From the NCBI GenBank assembly GCA_017465095.1, contig JAFTWX010000099.1:1-64000 (forward strand): DNA of 64,000 bases. The letters are read 5' to 3'. This document shows, in pieces, positions 6,671 through 15,784 of this stretch (its first letter is position 1; every line of letters starts with the position of its first letter). The notes under the pieces are model-generated. The model searched no databases, was not told where the DNA came from, and worked only from the letters and a program-made list of their open reading frames with translations. This stretch comes from Lachnospiraceae bacterium (GTDB lineage Bacteria; Bacillota; Clostridia; Lachnospirales; Lachnospiraceae). Made by a program: the position numbers and the translations under genes.

Positions 6671-7927
6671 ATGGGTAATGATACCACGTCACTAGTTATT
6701 GTTATTTTTTGTATTATCATGTCGGCATATTTTTCTGCCACCGAGACGGCATTTTCTTCACTGAACCGTATTCGCATCAAGAATATGGCAGAAAAGGGAA
6801 ATAAAAAAGCGAAGTTGGTGCTTTCCATGTCGGAAAACTACGATAGTTTGCTTTCTACCATCTTAATCGGAAACAATGTAGTAAATATTTTGTCTGCTTC
6901 CCTGGCAACACTTCTTTTTGTAAGTCTGTGCGGAGAAGAAATGGGACCGACGATATCTACGGTAGTATTGACAATCGTGGTGCTTATTTTCGGTGAAGTT
7001 ACGCCGAAGAGTATAGCAAAAGAGCATCCGGAGAAGTTTGCGATGTTTTCCGCACCGCTCTTGAGATGTCTTGTGTGGGTGCTTACGCCGTTTAACTATT
7101 TGTTCGGTCTTTGGAAAAAACTGTTATCCAAGATTGTAAAATCCAATGACAATCCATCCATCACAGAAGAAGAGCTGATTACAATTGTGGAGGAAGCAGA
7201 GCAGGAAGGCGGAATTGATGAGGAAGAAAGTACATTGATCCGCAGCGCGATTGAGTTCTCTGAGTTAGAGGCCATGGATGTGCTCACACCGCGAATCGAC
7301 ATCACCGGTGTTTCAACCAAAGCGACAAAAGATGAAATTGCAGAAATTTTTGCTGAATCGGGATATTCGAGACTTCCTCTTTACGAAGAGAGTCTGGACC
7401 ACATTATCGGAATCATTTACCAGAAAGATTTCCACAATCATGTGTATCGTTCAAGCAAGAGCATTGATGCATGTGTAAGACCTGCTCTTTTTACAACAAA
7501 GACAAAGAAAATTGATGAGCTTTTAAAAGAACTTCAGCAGGAGAAGTTACATATTGCGGTTGTTCTTGATGAATACGGCGGAACCGTCGGAATTGTAACG
7601 CTTGAGGATATTATTGAAGAAATTGTCGGAGAAATCTGGGATGAGCATGATGAGGTAACACATGACATTATCAAGCTTTCCGATGAGGAATATACGATTC
7701 TCGGAACGACGAATGTAGACGCTGTATTTGAAGAACTTGATATGAAAGATGAGCTTGATGTGCAGACGGTCAGCGGATGGGCCATGGATGTGCTCGGACG
7801 TGTTCCGGAAGTCGGAGACAGCTTTGAATACAAAAATCTTACCATTACGGTGACAGAAATGAACGGAAAACGTGTGGAAAAAGTGCAGCTTCTGGTGGGA
7901 GAAGAGACGGAAGAGGAAGAAGAGTAA
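6671..7927 (+). CDS. CorC/HlyC family transporter-associated protein (DUF21-CBS-CorC)
   Basis: A 418-residue protein with three modules. First is a DUF21 (CNNM) membrane domain (about 1-180) with four hydrophobic segments and the motif SATETAFSSLNRIRIKN. Then comes a CBS pair (about 200-325, including ESGYSRLPLYEESLDHIIGI and LDEYGGTVGIVTLEDIIEEIVGEIWDE). Last is a C-terminal CorC/HlyC domain (about 340-410). The family is linked to magnesium or cobalt efflux. The best RBS, aaggag, is 14 bases from the ATG, longer than usual. It follows a promoter, leader peptide and terminator, implying regulated read-through, and two small membrane-protein genes follow closely. Confidence 0.93.
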   Translation: MGNDTTSLVIVIFCIIMSAYFSATETAFSSLNRIRIKNMAEKGNKKAKLVLSMSENYDSLLSTILIGNNVVNILSASLATLLFVSLCGEEMGPTISTVVLTIVVLIFGEVTPKSIAKEHPEKFAMFSAPLLRCLVWVLTPFNYLFGLWKKLLSKIVKSNDNPSITEEELITIVEEAEQEGGIDEEESTLIRSAIEFSELEAMDVLTPRIDITGVSTKATKDEIAEIFAESGYSRLPLYEESLDHIIGIIYQKDFHNHVYRSSKSIDACVRPALFTTKTKKIDELLKELQQEKLHIAVVLDEYGGTVGIVTLEDIIEEIVGEIWDEHDEVTHDIIKLSDEEYTILGTTNVDAVFEELDMKDELDVQTVSGWAMDVLGRVPEVGDSFEYKNLTITVTEMNGKRVEKVQLLVGEETEEEEE

Positions 7928-7930
7928 GCG

Positions 7931-8356
7931 ATGCTTGTAGCTTATAGCGAAAAATATAACCGGGATACGATTACGGATTGTTTGGAAAAGCAGGTTTGTG
8001 ATGCGCCGGAATGGTATGATAGAGATTACATGACTTTGGAGGAGAAAAACGGAAAATATTATATTTTCCTGTCGACTCCGGCAAAGGCGACCGGTTACGC
8101 CAGATATCGAAGGACATATCGACTTTATTTTGCAGAAAAAGGAATCCGCATTATCGAAAAAATTTCATTTTTTGCAATTATGATGTTTGCCTTTTTTATT
8201 CCTGTTATGTGTATATGTGCCGTGGGGATGCTTCTTACAGGAGAAATGTTCATGGGCTTTGTGTGTCTTTTTATCTTTGGTCTTAGCATTTGGTTGTTTG
8301 GCATCAGAGTTAAGAGAAATATCAAAGATTTTATTGGGAAAAAGATGCAAAATTAG
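7931..8356 (+). CDS. Membrane protein, unknown function
   Basis: A 141-residue protein. The N-terminal half (1-75) is soluble and rich in Tyr and charged residues, with a strand pattern. The second half holds two transmembrane segments, FFAIMMFAFFIPVMCICAVGM and a second one ending IWLFGI, followed by a basic tail. It begins 4 bp after the CorC-like stop, so it is almost surely in the same transcript. No family is recognised. The RBS is modest (gaagag). Confidence 0.7.
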   Translation: MLVAYSEKYNRDTITDCLEKQVCDAPEWYDRDYMTLEEKNGKYYIFLSTPAKATGYARYRRTYRLYFAEKGIRIIEKISFFAIMMFAFFIPVMCICAVGMLLTGEMFMGFVCLFIFGLSIWLFGIRVKRNIKDFIGKKMQN

Positions 8357-8364
8357 GGGGATTT

Positions 8365-9153
8365 ATGGGAAATGCAAAAAAGTTTGATTCCCAGGAACAA
8401 TATTGGGAGGATTATCATAGGGATCAGCTTCCGCCGGCGGAGGAGAAGGAAGCAGCAAACTATCAATATGATACGGGTGTAAGATATTGGCTTGATTATT
8501 ATGAGGACAGAATCGGGTTTGCTCTGAAGGAAGTGGAGATGCAGCTCAAGCATGCAAAAGAGCGCAAAAAGGGGTTGGAGTTTGAACTGAAGTTATTTGC
8601 CGGAATTTTTCTTGGGATAATTATTCTTTTGCCGATAGTTCTGGCGTTGCCGATGTCGGGAGTATTGCCGCTTATGATTATCGGCGGAGTTCTCGTGTGT
8701 GTAGAGATTCTGGCCATAGTTTTTGTGGTTCCGTTTTGCTTTTATAAGATGATAAAAGGTATTGTGAGCAAGGTGATTAACGACAAAGACAATGAGCTTG
8801 GTGATTGGATTGTGCAAAAATATCATGTGCCACGTCTTACCGGAGAGATTCAGGCGTGCCAGATACATGTTGGAAGATATAAAGAACAGCTGGCCAACAT
8901 TGCTTCCTGGCGCGAGATACTGGAACAGGGCTCTTTTGACATGGATGAAACAGAACTGAAAAACCGCATGGAAAAGGTGAATTTAGAACCGAAAATAGAG
9001 ACGGCTTTGGTAAATAGTTTTAGGTTAAAAAAACTGATCAACCGAATCACAATTGCGGTTGCGATACTGTTTTTTGCACTGGTTTTCGTTCTCTGTGTAA
9101 TGGGTTATGCTGCCTACTATGAGTGGTGGCTGGCCGTATGGCAAAGTGTATAA
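8365..9153 (+). CDS. Membrane protein, unknown function
   Basis: A 262-residue protein. Residues 1-70 are charged and aromatic. Two or three hydrophobic segments lie at about 72-135, a soluble domain with long amphipathic helices spans about 140-225, and a final transmembrane segment (VAILFFALVFVLCVMGYAAY) ends near the C-terminus. The ATG follows aggggga by 6 bases and starts 8 bp after the preceding stop; the three genes from the CorC-like one form one unit. The function is unknown; association with the CorC-like protein is an inference from linkage. Confidence 0.75.
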   Translation: MGNAKKFDSQEQYWEDYHRDQLPPAEEKEAANYQYDTGVRYWLDYYEDRIGFALKEVEMQLKHAKERKKGLEFELKLFAGIFLGIIILLPIVLALPMSGVLPLMIIGGVLVCVEILAIVFVVPFCFYKMIKGIVSKVINDKDNELGDWIVQKYHVPRLTGEIQACQIHVGRYKEQLANIASWREILEQGSFDMDETELKNRMEKVNLEPKIETALVNSFRLKKLINRITIAVAILFFALVFVLCVMGYAAYYEWWLAVWQSV

Positions 9154-9168
9154 ATATAAAAAAATTCT

Positions 9169-9196
9169 AAAATCAGGGTTGACAAATCCTGATTTT
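9169..9196 (+). terminator. Terminator whose loop contains the next promoter's -35
   Basis: aaaatcagg (9169-9177) pairs with cctgatttt (9188-9196). The loop gttgacaaat contains TTGACA of the following promoter, so the two signals are superimposed. Confidence 0.75.
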
Positions 9197-9208
9197 TAGG
9201 TTTAAAAT
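9179..9208 (+). promoter_or_regulatory. Promoter of the riboswitch-ABC exporter unit
   Basis: Consensus TTGACA (9179-9184) with TAAAAT (9203-9208) at 18 bp. Transcription would start about 15-20 bp before the aptamer. Confidence 0.75.
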
Positions 9209-9231
9209 GCAAAACAACAACAGAACATTCC

Positions 9232-9315
9232 GATGAGGGAGTAGTGGCGCGAACGCGTGGCAATGTCAACATCATGGCTTCACAGTCTGGCTTGTCTTAA
9301 ATAACGAGACTCATG
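9232..9315 (+). promoter_or_regulatory. yybP-ykoY-like (manganese) riboswitch aptamer
   Basis: The 5' strand atgagGGAGTAG and the 3' strand aacGAGACtcat enclose GTCAACATC, all conserved landmarks of the yybP-ykoY family. P1 can form from ATGAG (9233-9237) and CTCAT (9310-9314). In the known family Mn2+ binding stabilises the aptamer and turns expression on. Here the 3' P1 strand is shared with the downstream terminator stem, consistent with an ON switch. The assignment is by eye; a covariance search would settle it. Confidence 0.75.
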
Positions 9316-9350
9316 TATTGCAGATAGCTGTACATGGAGTCTATTTTTTT
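9307..9350 (+). terminator. Riboswitch expression-platform terminator
   Basis: agactcatgta (9307-9317) pairs with tacatggagtct (9331-9342, one bulged G), followed by a T run. The left arm overlaps the aptamer's closing strand, so aptamer and terminator are mutually exclusive. The 96 bp from here to the ABC gene hold no other recognisable element. Confidence 0.85.
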
Positions 9351-9446
9351 ATCCGGGTACAGCGGTTCAGAAATCTGAATTTGCAGTACGCGGTATTTTT
9401 GTTGATTGAAACCATAATCATCCAAGCAAAGAAAGGAAAGAAAATT

Positions 9447-10145
9447 ATGTTTTTAGAAATCAGCAAGATCAAAAAAAGCTTCGGCGAAGGTGAAAGCAAG
9501 GTAGAAGTATTAAAAGGAATTGATGTGGGCATTGAAAAGGGTGAATTTTGCGTGCTTCTCGGACCATCCGGTTCCGGAAAATCGACACTTCTTAACATTA
9601 TCGGAGGAATTGACAATGCGGACAGCGGATATATTTCCATTGACGGGGAAAAGACAGCTGACATGAGCGAGAAGGCGCTGACTATGTATCGCAGAAAGCA
9701 TCTCGGTTACATATTTCAGATGTACAACCTGATTCCGAACTTAAATATCAAGGAAAACATTGAAGTCGGAGCCTATCTTTCCGACAATCCCCTCGATGTA
9801 GATGACATATTAAAAACATTAGGGCTCTACGAGCACCGTCATAAACTTCCGAACCAGCTCTCCGGCGGACAGCAACAGAGAACGGCCATCGGTCGCGCGA
9901 TTGTAAAGAATCCGGATATTCTTCTCTGCGATGAGCCGACAGGAGCACTTGATTACAACACATCAAAAGAAATCCTGAAATTAATTGAAGAAGTCAATCA
10001 GAAATACGGAAATACCGTTGTGATGGTAACTCACAACGATGCAATCAAAAATATGGCAGACCGTGTCATCACACTCCGCGACGGTATGATTCGTAAAAAC
10101 TACCTCAACGAAACCAAAATTCCGGCTGCAGAGCTTGATTGGTAG
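9447..10145 (+). CDS. ABC transporter ATP-binding protein (MacB/LolD type)
   Basis: A 232-residue nucleotide-binding subunit: Walker [10 protein letters not shown] (39-47), Q-loop near [12 protein letters not shown], signature LSGGQQQR (138-145), Walker [13 protein letters not shown] (158-169) and switch His in MVTHND. The GALD variant and length place it with MacB/FtsE/LolD exporters that pair with FtsX-like permeases. The ATG after gaaaggaaag is chosen over an upstream in-frame codon because homologues start at this point. It follows the yybP-ykoY-like riboswitch and ends 14 bp before the permease gene. Confidence 0.95.
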   Translation: MFLEISKIKKSFGEGESKVEVLKGIDVGIEKGEFCVLLGPSGSGKSTLLNIIGGIDNADSGYISIDGEKTADMSEKALTMYRRKHLGYIFQMYNLIPNLNIKENIEVGAYLSDNPLDVDDILKTLGLYEHRHKLPNQLSGGQQQRTAIGRAIVKNPDILLCDEPTGALDYNTSKEILKLIEEVNQKYGNTVVMVTHNDAIKNMADRVITLRDGMIRKNYLNETKIPAAELDW

Positions 10146-10159
10146 GAAGGGGTGTTATA

Positions 10160-12412
10160 ATGAAAAATCCATTACACAGACGAATTTTAAGAGAATTGAA
10201 GAGAGATTTTGCAAAGTATATCATTTTGTTTGTCTTCATGGTATCGATTATCGGATTTATTTCCGGATTTTTTGTAGCTGCAAAAAGTATTGAGGTTGTA
10301 TACGATGCAGGCTTTGAAAAACACAATATAGAGGATGGAAATTTCGAGTATTATGAAAAGGCTTCTGAGGAAGCAATCGAAACGATTGAAAAAGAAGACG
10401 TTACGGTTTATGAAAATTTCTATATTGAGCGGGAAACAGATAATTTTGAAAGTAAGCTCCGTCTTTATAAAAACCGTACGGAAGTTGACCGTGTTTGCCT
10501 GATGGAAGGTGCGTTCCCGGTCGGGGAGAACGAAGTTGCAATTGACCGTATGTATGCGGACAACAATGAAATAGCAGTCGGCGACACGATTATCTACGAC
10601 GGAACAAAGCTTATCGTCAGCGGACTTGTGGCTCTTTCGGACTACAGTTCCCTGTTTGCGGATACGTCTTCCATGATGTTTGACGCGATGAAATTCGGTG
10701 TCGGCGTTATGTCGGAAGAGGGATTTGAGAATCTGGGCGAAGAAGGTATGCATTACAATTATTCCTGGACATACAATGAAAAGCCGGCAGATAAGATGCA
10801 GGAAAAAGAGATGTCCGAAGATCTTTTGGAAGTGCTTGCTGAAAACGGAATTATGACAAACTTTATTCCGCAGTATTTGAATCAGGCCATTGTGTTTACC
10901 GATGAGGATATGGGAAGTGACCGTATCATGTTTTCCGGTTTTTTGTATATCGTAATTGCCATTATTGCTTTTATCTTTGCCGTGACGACAAGCAATACGA
11001 TTGCGAAAGAGGCGACTGTCATCGGAACACTCCGTGCGTCGGGATATACAAAAGGTGAGATTATCAGACATTATATTACACTGCCTGTAGCTGTAACGCT
11101 GCTTTCTGCAGTTGTCGGAAACGTTTTGGGATATACGGTATTTTTGGAAGTTGCGAAGGGTATTTATTATACAAATTACAGTCTTCCGACGTTTGAGCTT
11201 TTGTTCAACCCGGATGCATTTTTGCGCACGACGATTGTTCCGGTAATTCTTATGATTGCAATCAACTATTTCATTATTGCCGGGAAACTGAAACTTTCGC
11301 CGATGAAATTTTTGCGTCGTGATCTTTCAACGAGACAGAAAAAGAAAGCGTTTAAGTTAAATACAAAAATCGGAATTATGAAAAGGTTCCGACTTCGTAT
11401 CATATTTCAAAACATGCCAAACTATCTGACGCTTGTGTTCGGTATCTTTTTTGCAAATGTCATTATGATTTTGGGAATGGCCTTCCCGGCGCTTATGGAA
11501 AGACATCAGGAAATTATTTCGGAAAACATTGTCAGTTCCTACCAGTACATTTTAAAAGCAGAGGCCGAGACAGAAACGGAAGGCGCGGAAAAGTACGCGA
11601 CAACAACGCTTGTGACGACGGTTGAAGGTCGTAAGGAAGAGGGTGTTTCTCTCTACGGCGTTGATACGGGGAGTCAGTATGTAGATATTGATTTTGAAAA
11701 AGAGGAAGTTTATATTTCTTCTGCATTCTCGGAAAAATACGGATATGTAAAAGGCGATACCATTACTTTGAAAGAGGAGTTTGATAATGGAACATATGAT
11801 TTCAAGGTAGCCGGTGTTTATGAGTATCCGGTGTCTATCGCAGTGTTTATGCCGAGAGACTATTTTAATGAGGTCTTTGATTTTGAGGAAGGCTATTTTA
11901 ACGGATATTTTTCAAATAAGAAGATTGAAGATATTGATGATATGCTCATTGCTGCGACAATCACGGAGGATGACATCAATAAGATGTCACGCCAGTTGTC
12001 AAATTCCATGGGCGGAGTATTTGATATTTTCTATGTCTTTGGACTTGTGATGTTCGCGCTGATTATTTTCCTGCTCTCTAAGCTTGTTATTGAAAAAAAT
12101 GCGCAGTCCATTTCCATGACAAAGATTTTAGGCTATTCAAACAGAGAGATCAGCGGACTTTACATTTTGACAACAAGTATTGTCGTTATCGCATCATTTA
12201 TTCTGACCATGCCATTGGTTGATAAATTGATGGAGATTGTAATTGTCGTTATGCTCTCAGATTACGCCGGTTGGATTCCGTATTACATTCCGATGGAGGC
12301 GTTCTTTAAAATCAGTCTTGCAGGAATCGCTGTTTATGCAGTAATTGCGTGGATGCAATTCGGAAAAGTGAAGAAAGTTCCTCTTGATGTGGCGCTGAAG
12401 ACGGTGGAGTAG
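10160..12412 (+). CDS. ABC transporter permease with two FtsX domains
   Basis: A 750-residue permease. TM1 is near residues 17-40 after a basic start (MKNPLHRRILRELKRDFAKY). A large extracytoplasmic region follows to about 255, then a first FtsX core with three TM segments (about 255-370), another TM near 425 and a second extracytoplasmic region. The second FtsX core is at about 625-740 (FGLVMFALIIFLLSKLVIEKN onward). The layout is that of large MacB-like exporters. The start with gaaggggtg RBS is preferred over an in-frame ATG at 10139 inside the ATPase gene. The substrate is unknown; the leader suggests a link to Mn2+ or to metal-related stress. Confidence 0.92.
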   Translation: MKNPLHRRILRELKRDFAKYIILFVFMVSIIGFISGFFVAAKSIEVVYDAGFEKHNIEDGNFEYYEKASEEAIETIEKEDVTVYENFYIERETDNFESKLRLYKNRTEVDRVCLMEGAFPVGENEVAIDRMYADNNEIAVGDTIIYDGTKLIVSGLVALSDYSSLFADTSSMMFDAMKFGVGVMSEEGFENLGEEGMHYNYSWTYNEKPADKMQEKEMSEDLLEVLAENGIMTNFIPQYLNQAIVFTDEDMGSDRIMFSGFLYIVIAIIAFIFAVTTSNTIAKEATVIGTLRASGYTKGEIIRHYITLPVAVTLLSAVVGNVLGYTVFLEVAKGIYYTNYSLPTFELLFNPDAFLRTTIVPVILMIAINYFIIAGKLKLSPMKFLRRDLSTRQKKKAFKLNTKIGIMKRFRLRIIFQNMPNYLTLVFGIFFANVIMILGMAFPALMERHQEIISENIVSSYQYILKAEAETETEGAEKYATTTLVTTVEGRKEEGVSLYGVDTGSQYVDIDFEKEEVYISSAFSEKYGYVKGDTITLKEEFDNGTYDFKVAGVYEYPVSIAVFMPRDYFNEVFDFEEGYFNGYFSNKKIEDIDDMLIAATITEDDINKMSRQLSNSMGGVFDIFYVFGLVMFALIIFLLSKLVIEKNAQSISMTKILGYSNREISGLYILTTSIVVIASFILTMPLVDKLMEIVIVVMLSDYAGWIPYYIPMEAFFKISLAGIAVYAVIAWMQFGKVKKVPLDVALKTVE

Positions 12413-12468
12413 ATTTGCTTCATTCTATGAAAAGCTGATTTGCAAATACTGAGTATTTTGATATGATT

Positions 12469-12505
12469 AGAACATGCAATTGAAATGATTGCATGTTCTT
12501 TTTCT
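12469..12505 (+). terminator. Terminator of the ABC exporter unit
   Basis: agaacatgcaat (12469-12480) pairs perfectly with attgcatgttct (12488-12499), followed by TTTTTCT. The stretch to the next gene (12506-12649) contains nothing else recognised. Confidence 0.92.
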
Positions 12506-12649
12506 ATATTCTTACGCCGTTCGGCGAATTTTCCCAAAGAGAAAGTACATTGACAATTTAAGAAAGGCTTTGCACCAAAATAAAAACCCTTTATAATGTA
12601 AGTGTAATTGTGTGTACTTTACATATTTCATAGAAAGGGGTGCGAAAGG

Positions 12650-12790
12650 ATGGAAGAGTGTATGACAGATGAACAGTTTAAAACGTATAATCAGCTGTTA
12701 GAGCTGGTAGAAGAGATGTTGGAAGAATTACCGGAAGATAAGAAAAACGAATTTAAGCAAAAGAAAAATGATATTTTAATCAAAAAGTAG
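12650..12790 (+). CDS. Small acidic helical protein, unknown function
   Basis: A 46-residue ORF, predicted all-helical, with a run of Leu/Glu heptad-like positions (LLELVEEMLEELPEDKKNEF) and a basic tail. The ATG lies 9 bases after aaagggg. An in-frame start at 12608 has no RBS and a second ATG is at 12662. It is preceded by a terminator and followed about 80 bp later by a strong terminator, so it looks monocistronic. No family is recognised; short length limits confidence. Confidence 0.6.
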   Translation: MEECMTDEQFKTYNQLLELVEEMLEELPEDKKNEFKQKKNDILIKK

Positions 12791-12867
12791 ATAATTGTAA
12801 CTTATAAATTAAAAGTGCAGAGGTTTTTTGAATATCAAGGACTTTTTTGTTGAGTGTAGAAAAGAGG

Positions 12868-12907
12868 AACCGGATTGTCGCAAATTACGACAATCCGGCT
12901 TTTTTTG
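12868..12907. terminator. Bidirectional terminator between convergent genes
   Basis: ccggattgtcg (12870-12880) pairs with cgacaatccgg (12888-12898). The plus side ends in a strong T tract and the minus side in a weaker pyrimidine tract. The stop codon of the minus-strand ligase-like gene lies in the loop, so its last codons are part of the stem. Confidence 0.9.
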
Positions 12908-14675
12908 TTGCCATAGCATCCGTAGGGAGCTGCCGGTGGCAGGTCCTGTAGGTATAAATACTACTCAGTGCAATTCCTGCAAACACCCAGAACAGAGGGG
13001 ATGTCTGCAAGGTGGAATCGTTAAACAGACTTGTGAACATATAACTTATGCATGCAATATAGCATCCGTAACCGAGTCTCATCTGCAGCGACTCGCTGCG
13101 AGTGGTTTTTGTTTGAAAGAATATCCGAATTCCGCTTCTGATAAATAGTATATAGAAGATTAAAATACAAAGCACGGAAATACCGCCGGTCTGTATCCAT
13201 TTGGTCAGATAGTCATTGTGGGCTTTTTCAATGACCATGTTCGGGTTGTCTGAGTACACGATTTTGCCTGCATAATCTTCCTGCGGAAATACTTCTGCAT
13301 AGGTGTCCGGACCGCTTCCGATAAAGAAATAGTCATCAAGAAGGGGAAGGGTACGTGACCAGATATAACCGCGGGCAGAGCCCAGGTATTCCAGGCCGTG
13401 GAAATCGGCTGAGTCGATTTCTACCATCGGCGCAAGCTCTTTGCTCGGTGTTTCATAGAGATATCCGGTGTCATCTTTTACGAAGACAAGCATGTTATCT
13501 GCAATCTGCAGATAGATTTCATCGCCGTAAAATACAGCGCATGTATCCTCTCCCATTGGTAGGGAAAGCGTATTGCCTTCTTTTGCCGTTAACGGAGTTT
13601 CCGAGGTGTCAGATGTGCAAAGTAAGGTATCATTTTCCAAATACAAATCATAATTCACATCGTCGTAGCAAAAATGAATTCCCTGTCCGTCACTTGTCAT
13701 GTCTGCTAATGGTTCCCGTGTATTTTTGTCTGTCATACGTGACAGATATTTAAAATCAAGTGCTGCATCTACGCATATAAAGAGCGCAAAAAGCGCAACC
13801 AGAGCGGAGATGCCAATTGCCAGATATTTTTTCGGAAAATGCTTTGTATAGCGCAGACTTCCGACAACAAGAATGAGAAGTGCAGCCACCAAAGACGCCC
13901 TGGAATAGGTAAACCAGATCAGTGTCAGTGCGATACCGGAAAAAACGAAATATAAAATCTGTTTTTTCTTTTCGTGTTCCGAAAGAGCCATGATCCAGAT
14001 AACGGCAAACAGCATGCACAATGTGACACCTGCGTAGTTTGGATTGTAAAGAGTCAGATACACATTGTTTCCGGAAAAGGTGTCTTCTATCTGTCCTGCA
14101 TATTGCTTAAATTGGTCGCCGGACATAATAAGGCGCTGCATCCATTCATAGTTTAACAGGTCATGCCCGAATATTTGGAATCCGCCGATGACGGCAAAAA
14201 CCACACAAATACAAAGAATGGACTTCCATATGTAGTTGTAGTCTCTTTCGCATTCCATAATCTGGTAGGCGTACAGGGCCATAATTACATATGCAATCAG
14301 CACAAGGACGCTTTCAAAGGATTCAAAGTTGCCTTTGAGAGAAGCATCTGTGTTCACGGAAAAAATCGTGGATAAAAGTGCAAATGCGCAGTAGATTCCA
14401 AGCGGAATAAAGATGCGCAGATCCTTGGTTTTCTCCCGGTAAAGAGCCAGACGGAACAAAAGAATAATTCCGGTCAGAATACCGATGATATCAAGCAGAT
14501 AGCTTTTATAATAGCAGTAAAAATCTGCAAGTACATCATCGGAAACATACCAGTCGTATCCGCTGTATCCGCAGCTGTAAATTGCAAGTCGTACTGCCAA
14601 TGGCAGTACGACTATAATAAGCATTAAAGGAATCAGTAAATCCCACATTCCCTGTTTTTGAGTTGTTGTTTTCAT
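12885..14675 (-). CDS. O-antigen ligase/Wzy-like polymerase family membrane protein
   Basis: A 596-residue membrane protein with about 11-12 hydrophobic segments. An extracytoplasmic insert of about 140 residues lies at about 320-460. The region containing WFTYSRASLVAALL and the later segment with GSGPDTY and EKAHNDYLTKWIQTGG match the O-antigen ligase/polymerase (Wzy_C) pattern with its conserved Arg, Asp and His. In Gram-positive bacteria such proteins polymerise or attach surface polysaccharide repeat units. It follows the BIG2 protein gene by 12 bp on the same strand. No glycosyltransferase genes are adjacent. Confidence 0.85.
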   Translation of the reverse strand: MKTTTQKQGMWDLLIPLMLIIVVLPLAVRLAIYSCGYSGYDWYVSDDVLADFYCYYKSYLLDIIGILTGIILLFRLALYREKTKDLRIFIPLGIYCAFALLSTIFSVNTDASLKGNFESFESVLVLIAYVIMALYAYQIMECERDYNYIWKSILCICVVFAVIGGFQIFGHDLLNYEWMQRLIMSGDQFKQYAGQIEDTFSGNNVYLTLYNPNYAGVTLCMLFAVIWIMALSEHEKKKQILYFVFSGIALTLIWFTYSRASLVAALLILVVGSLRYTKHFPKKYLAIGISALVALFALFICVDAALDFKYLSRMTDKNTREPLADMTSDGQGIHFCYDDVNYDLYLENDTLLCTSDTSETPLTAKEGNTLSLPMGEDTCAVFYGDEIYLQIADNMLVFVKDDTGYLYETPSKELAPMVEIDSADFHGLEYLGSARGYIWSRTLPLLDDYFFIGSGPDTYAEVFPQEDYAGKIVYSDNPNMVIEKAHNDYLTKWIQTGGISVLCILIFYILFIRSGIRIFFQTKTTRSESLQMRLGYGCYIACISYMFTSLFNDSTLQTSPLFWVFAGIALSSIYTYRTCHRQLPTDAMATKKAGLS

Positions 14676-14687
14676 GTTTATGTGCCC

Positions 14688-15767
14688 TTATTTTACGGTA
14701 ACTGTTTTTCCGCCGCCCCAGGAAAGCTTCTTGTAACCGATGCGGTATTTGTGACCTTTTTCCGGTTTTTGTGATGTTTTCGTCCAAACGTTATTTACCA
14801 AACCATATTTGATGAGTTTAATTTTTACGGTTTTGCTGCCCTTTTTAATGGTTGCAAGACCGGTGTAGTTTTCCTGTGTTGTCATATCACAAACATCAAT
14901 ATAGACAATGGCAGTCTTTTTGTTTGGCTTATCATTGTAATAGGAGTTTTGAACGTTAGCTGCCAAAATATGGTCAGCCGTAATAGCATTTTTAAGTTTT
15001 ATTGTAATTTCTTTTGTGTTGGCAGAAACGGAAGAAATTTTCATCATTTTGCTTCCGCGGGTTGCGGTAGGATTGTATTTGCTGCCGTATTCATACAATA
15101 AAGAGCACAGATAATTGTATCTTCCTGCAGTAGGAACTGCCAATTTATCAGAAGGTGTAGTGTAAGAAAAATATTCTTCTTTTACTTCTTCCATTAAAAA
15201 GCCGGTAATCTGAATTTCTTTTCCGTATTTTTCTACCGCATCAGAATAGTTATTTCTGATTTTGGTGTATTTCAAAGCATTGGATTTGGTAATGCTCTTT
15301 GGAATGGAAGAAGAAACTTTTTTCAGAGCCTTTGAAAAACCTTTTACAGCATCTGTCTTTTCCCAGGTACCTTTTGGAACAATTGTAAATTTCTGGGAAA
15401 TGGTTTTTCCTTTGTATTTAATTGTGATTGTAACATTTCCTGTCTTTTTGGCCGTCACAAGACCTTTGCTGTTTACCGTGGCAATGGATTTTGAAGAAGA
15501 TGTGTATTTTGCTTTGGAATACATGGAAGCACAAAGGCTTTCATCTCCTTGTATTATGTAAGCATAATCACCCACGTAGAATTTGGCACCTTTTTCAATC
15601 TGAACCGGTGCACCGTCTAATCTGTGAAACTCGTAATACCAATCCAGAGTAACTTTCTGTGCTGCAGATGTCTCCTGTGCGGTCATCGGCAACACGGAAA
15701 CGATCGATGGTAACACCATCATGATACATAAGAATACGGCTAAACGTATTTTGGCATATCCTTTCAT
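14688..15767 (-). CDS. Secreted protein with BIG2 (Ig-like) domain
   Basis: A 359-residue protein with an N-terminal signal peptide (about 1-36, ending near TSAAQ). A BIG2-like domain spans about 65-130 (SSSKSIATVNSKGLVTAKKTGNVTITIKYKG, the usual 'sIAtVs.kGlVtak..G.atIt' pattern). A helical middle section and C-terminal strands follow, with a Lys-rich FN3-like end. There is no LPXTG motif. RBS aaaggagat precedes the ATG. It lies between the SpoIIAA-like and ligase-like genes, all on the minus strand with gaps of 17 and 12 bp. A role in surface interaction is inferred. Confidence 0.85.
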   Translation of the reverse strand: MKGYAKIRLAVFLCIMMVLPSIVSVLPMTAQETSAAQKVTLDWYYEFHRLDGAPVQIEKGAKFYVGDYAYIIQGDESLCASMYSKAKYTSSSKSIATVNSKGLVTAKKTGNVTITIKYKGKTISQKFTIVPKGTWEKTDAVKGFSKALKKVSSSIPKSITKSNALKYTKIRNNYSDAVEKYGKEIQITGFLMEEVKEEYFSYTTPSDKLAVPTAGRYNYLCSLLYEYGSKYNPTATRGSKMMKISSVSANTKEITIKLKNAITADHILAANVQNSYYNDKPNKKTAIVYIDVCDMTTQENYTGLATIKKGSKTVKIKLIKYGLVNNVWTKTSQKPEKGHKYRIGYKKLSWGGGKTVTVK

Positions 15768-15784
15768 AAAAAATCTCCTTTGAA

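Noticed and set aside
10187..11071. 294-aa minus-strand ORF
   Set aside because: Antisense shadow of the ABC permease; Cys/His/Phe-rich, without RBS or family match.
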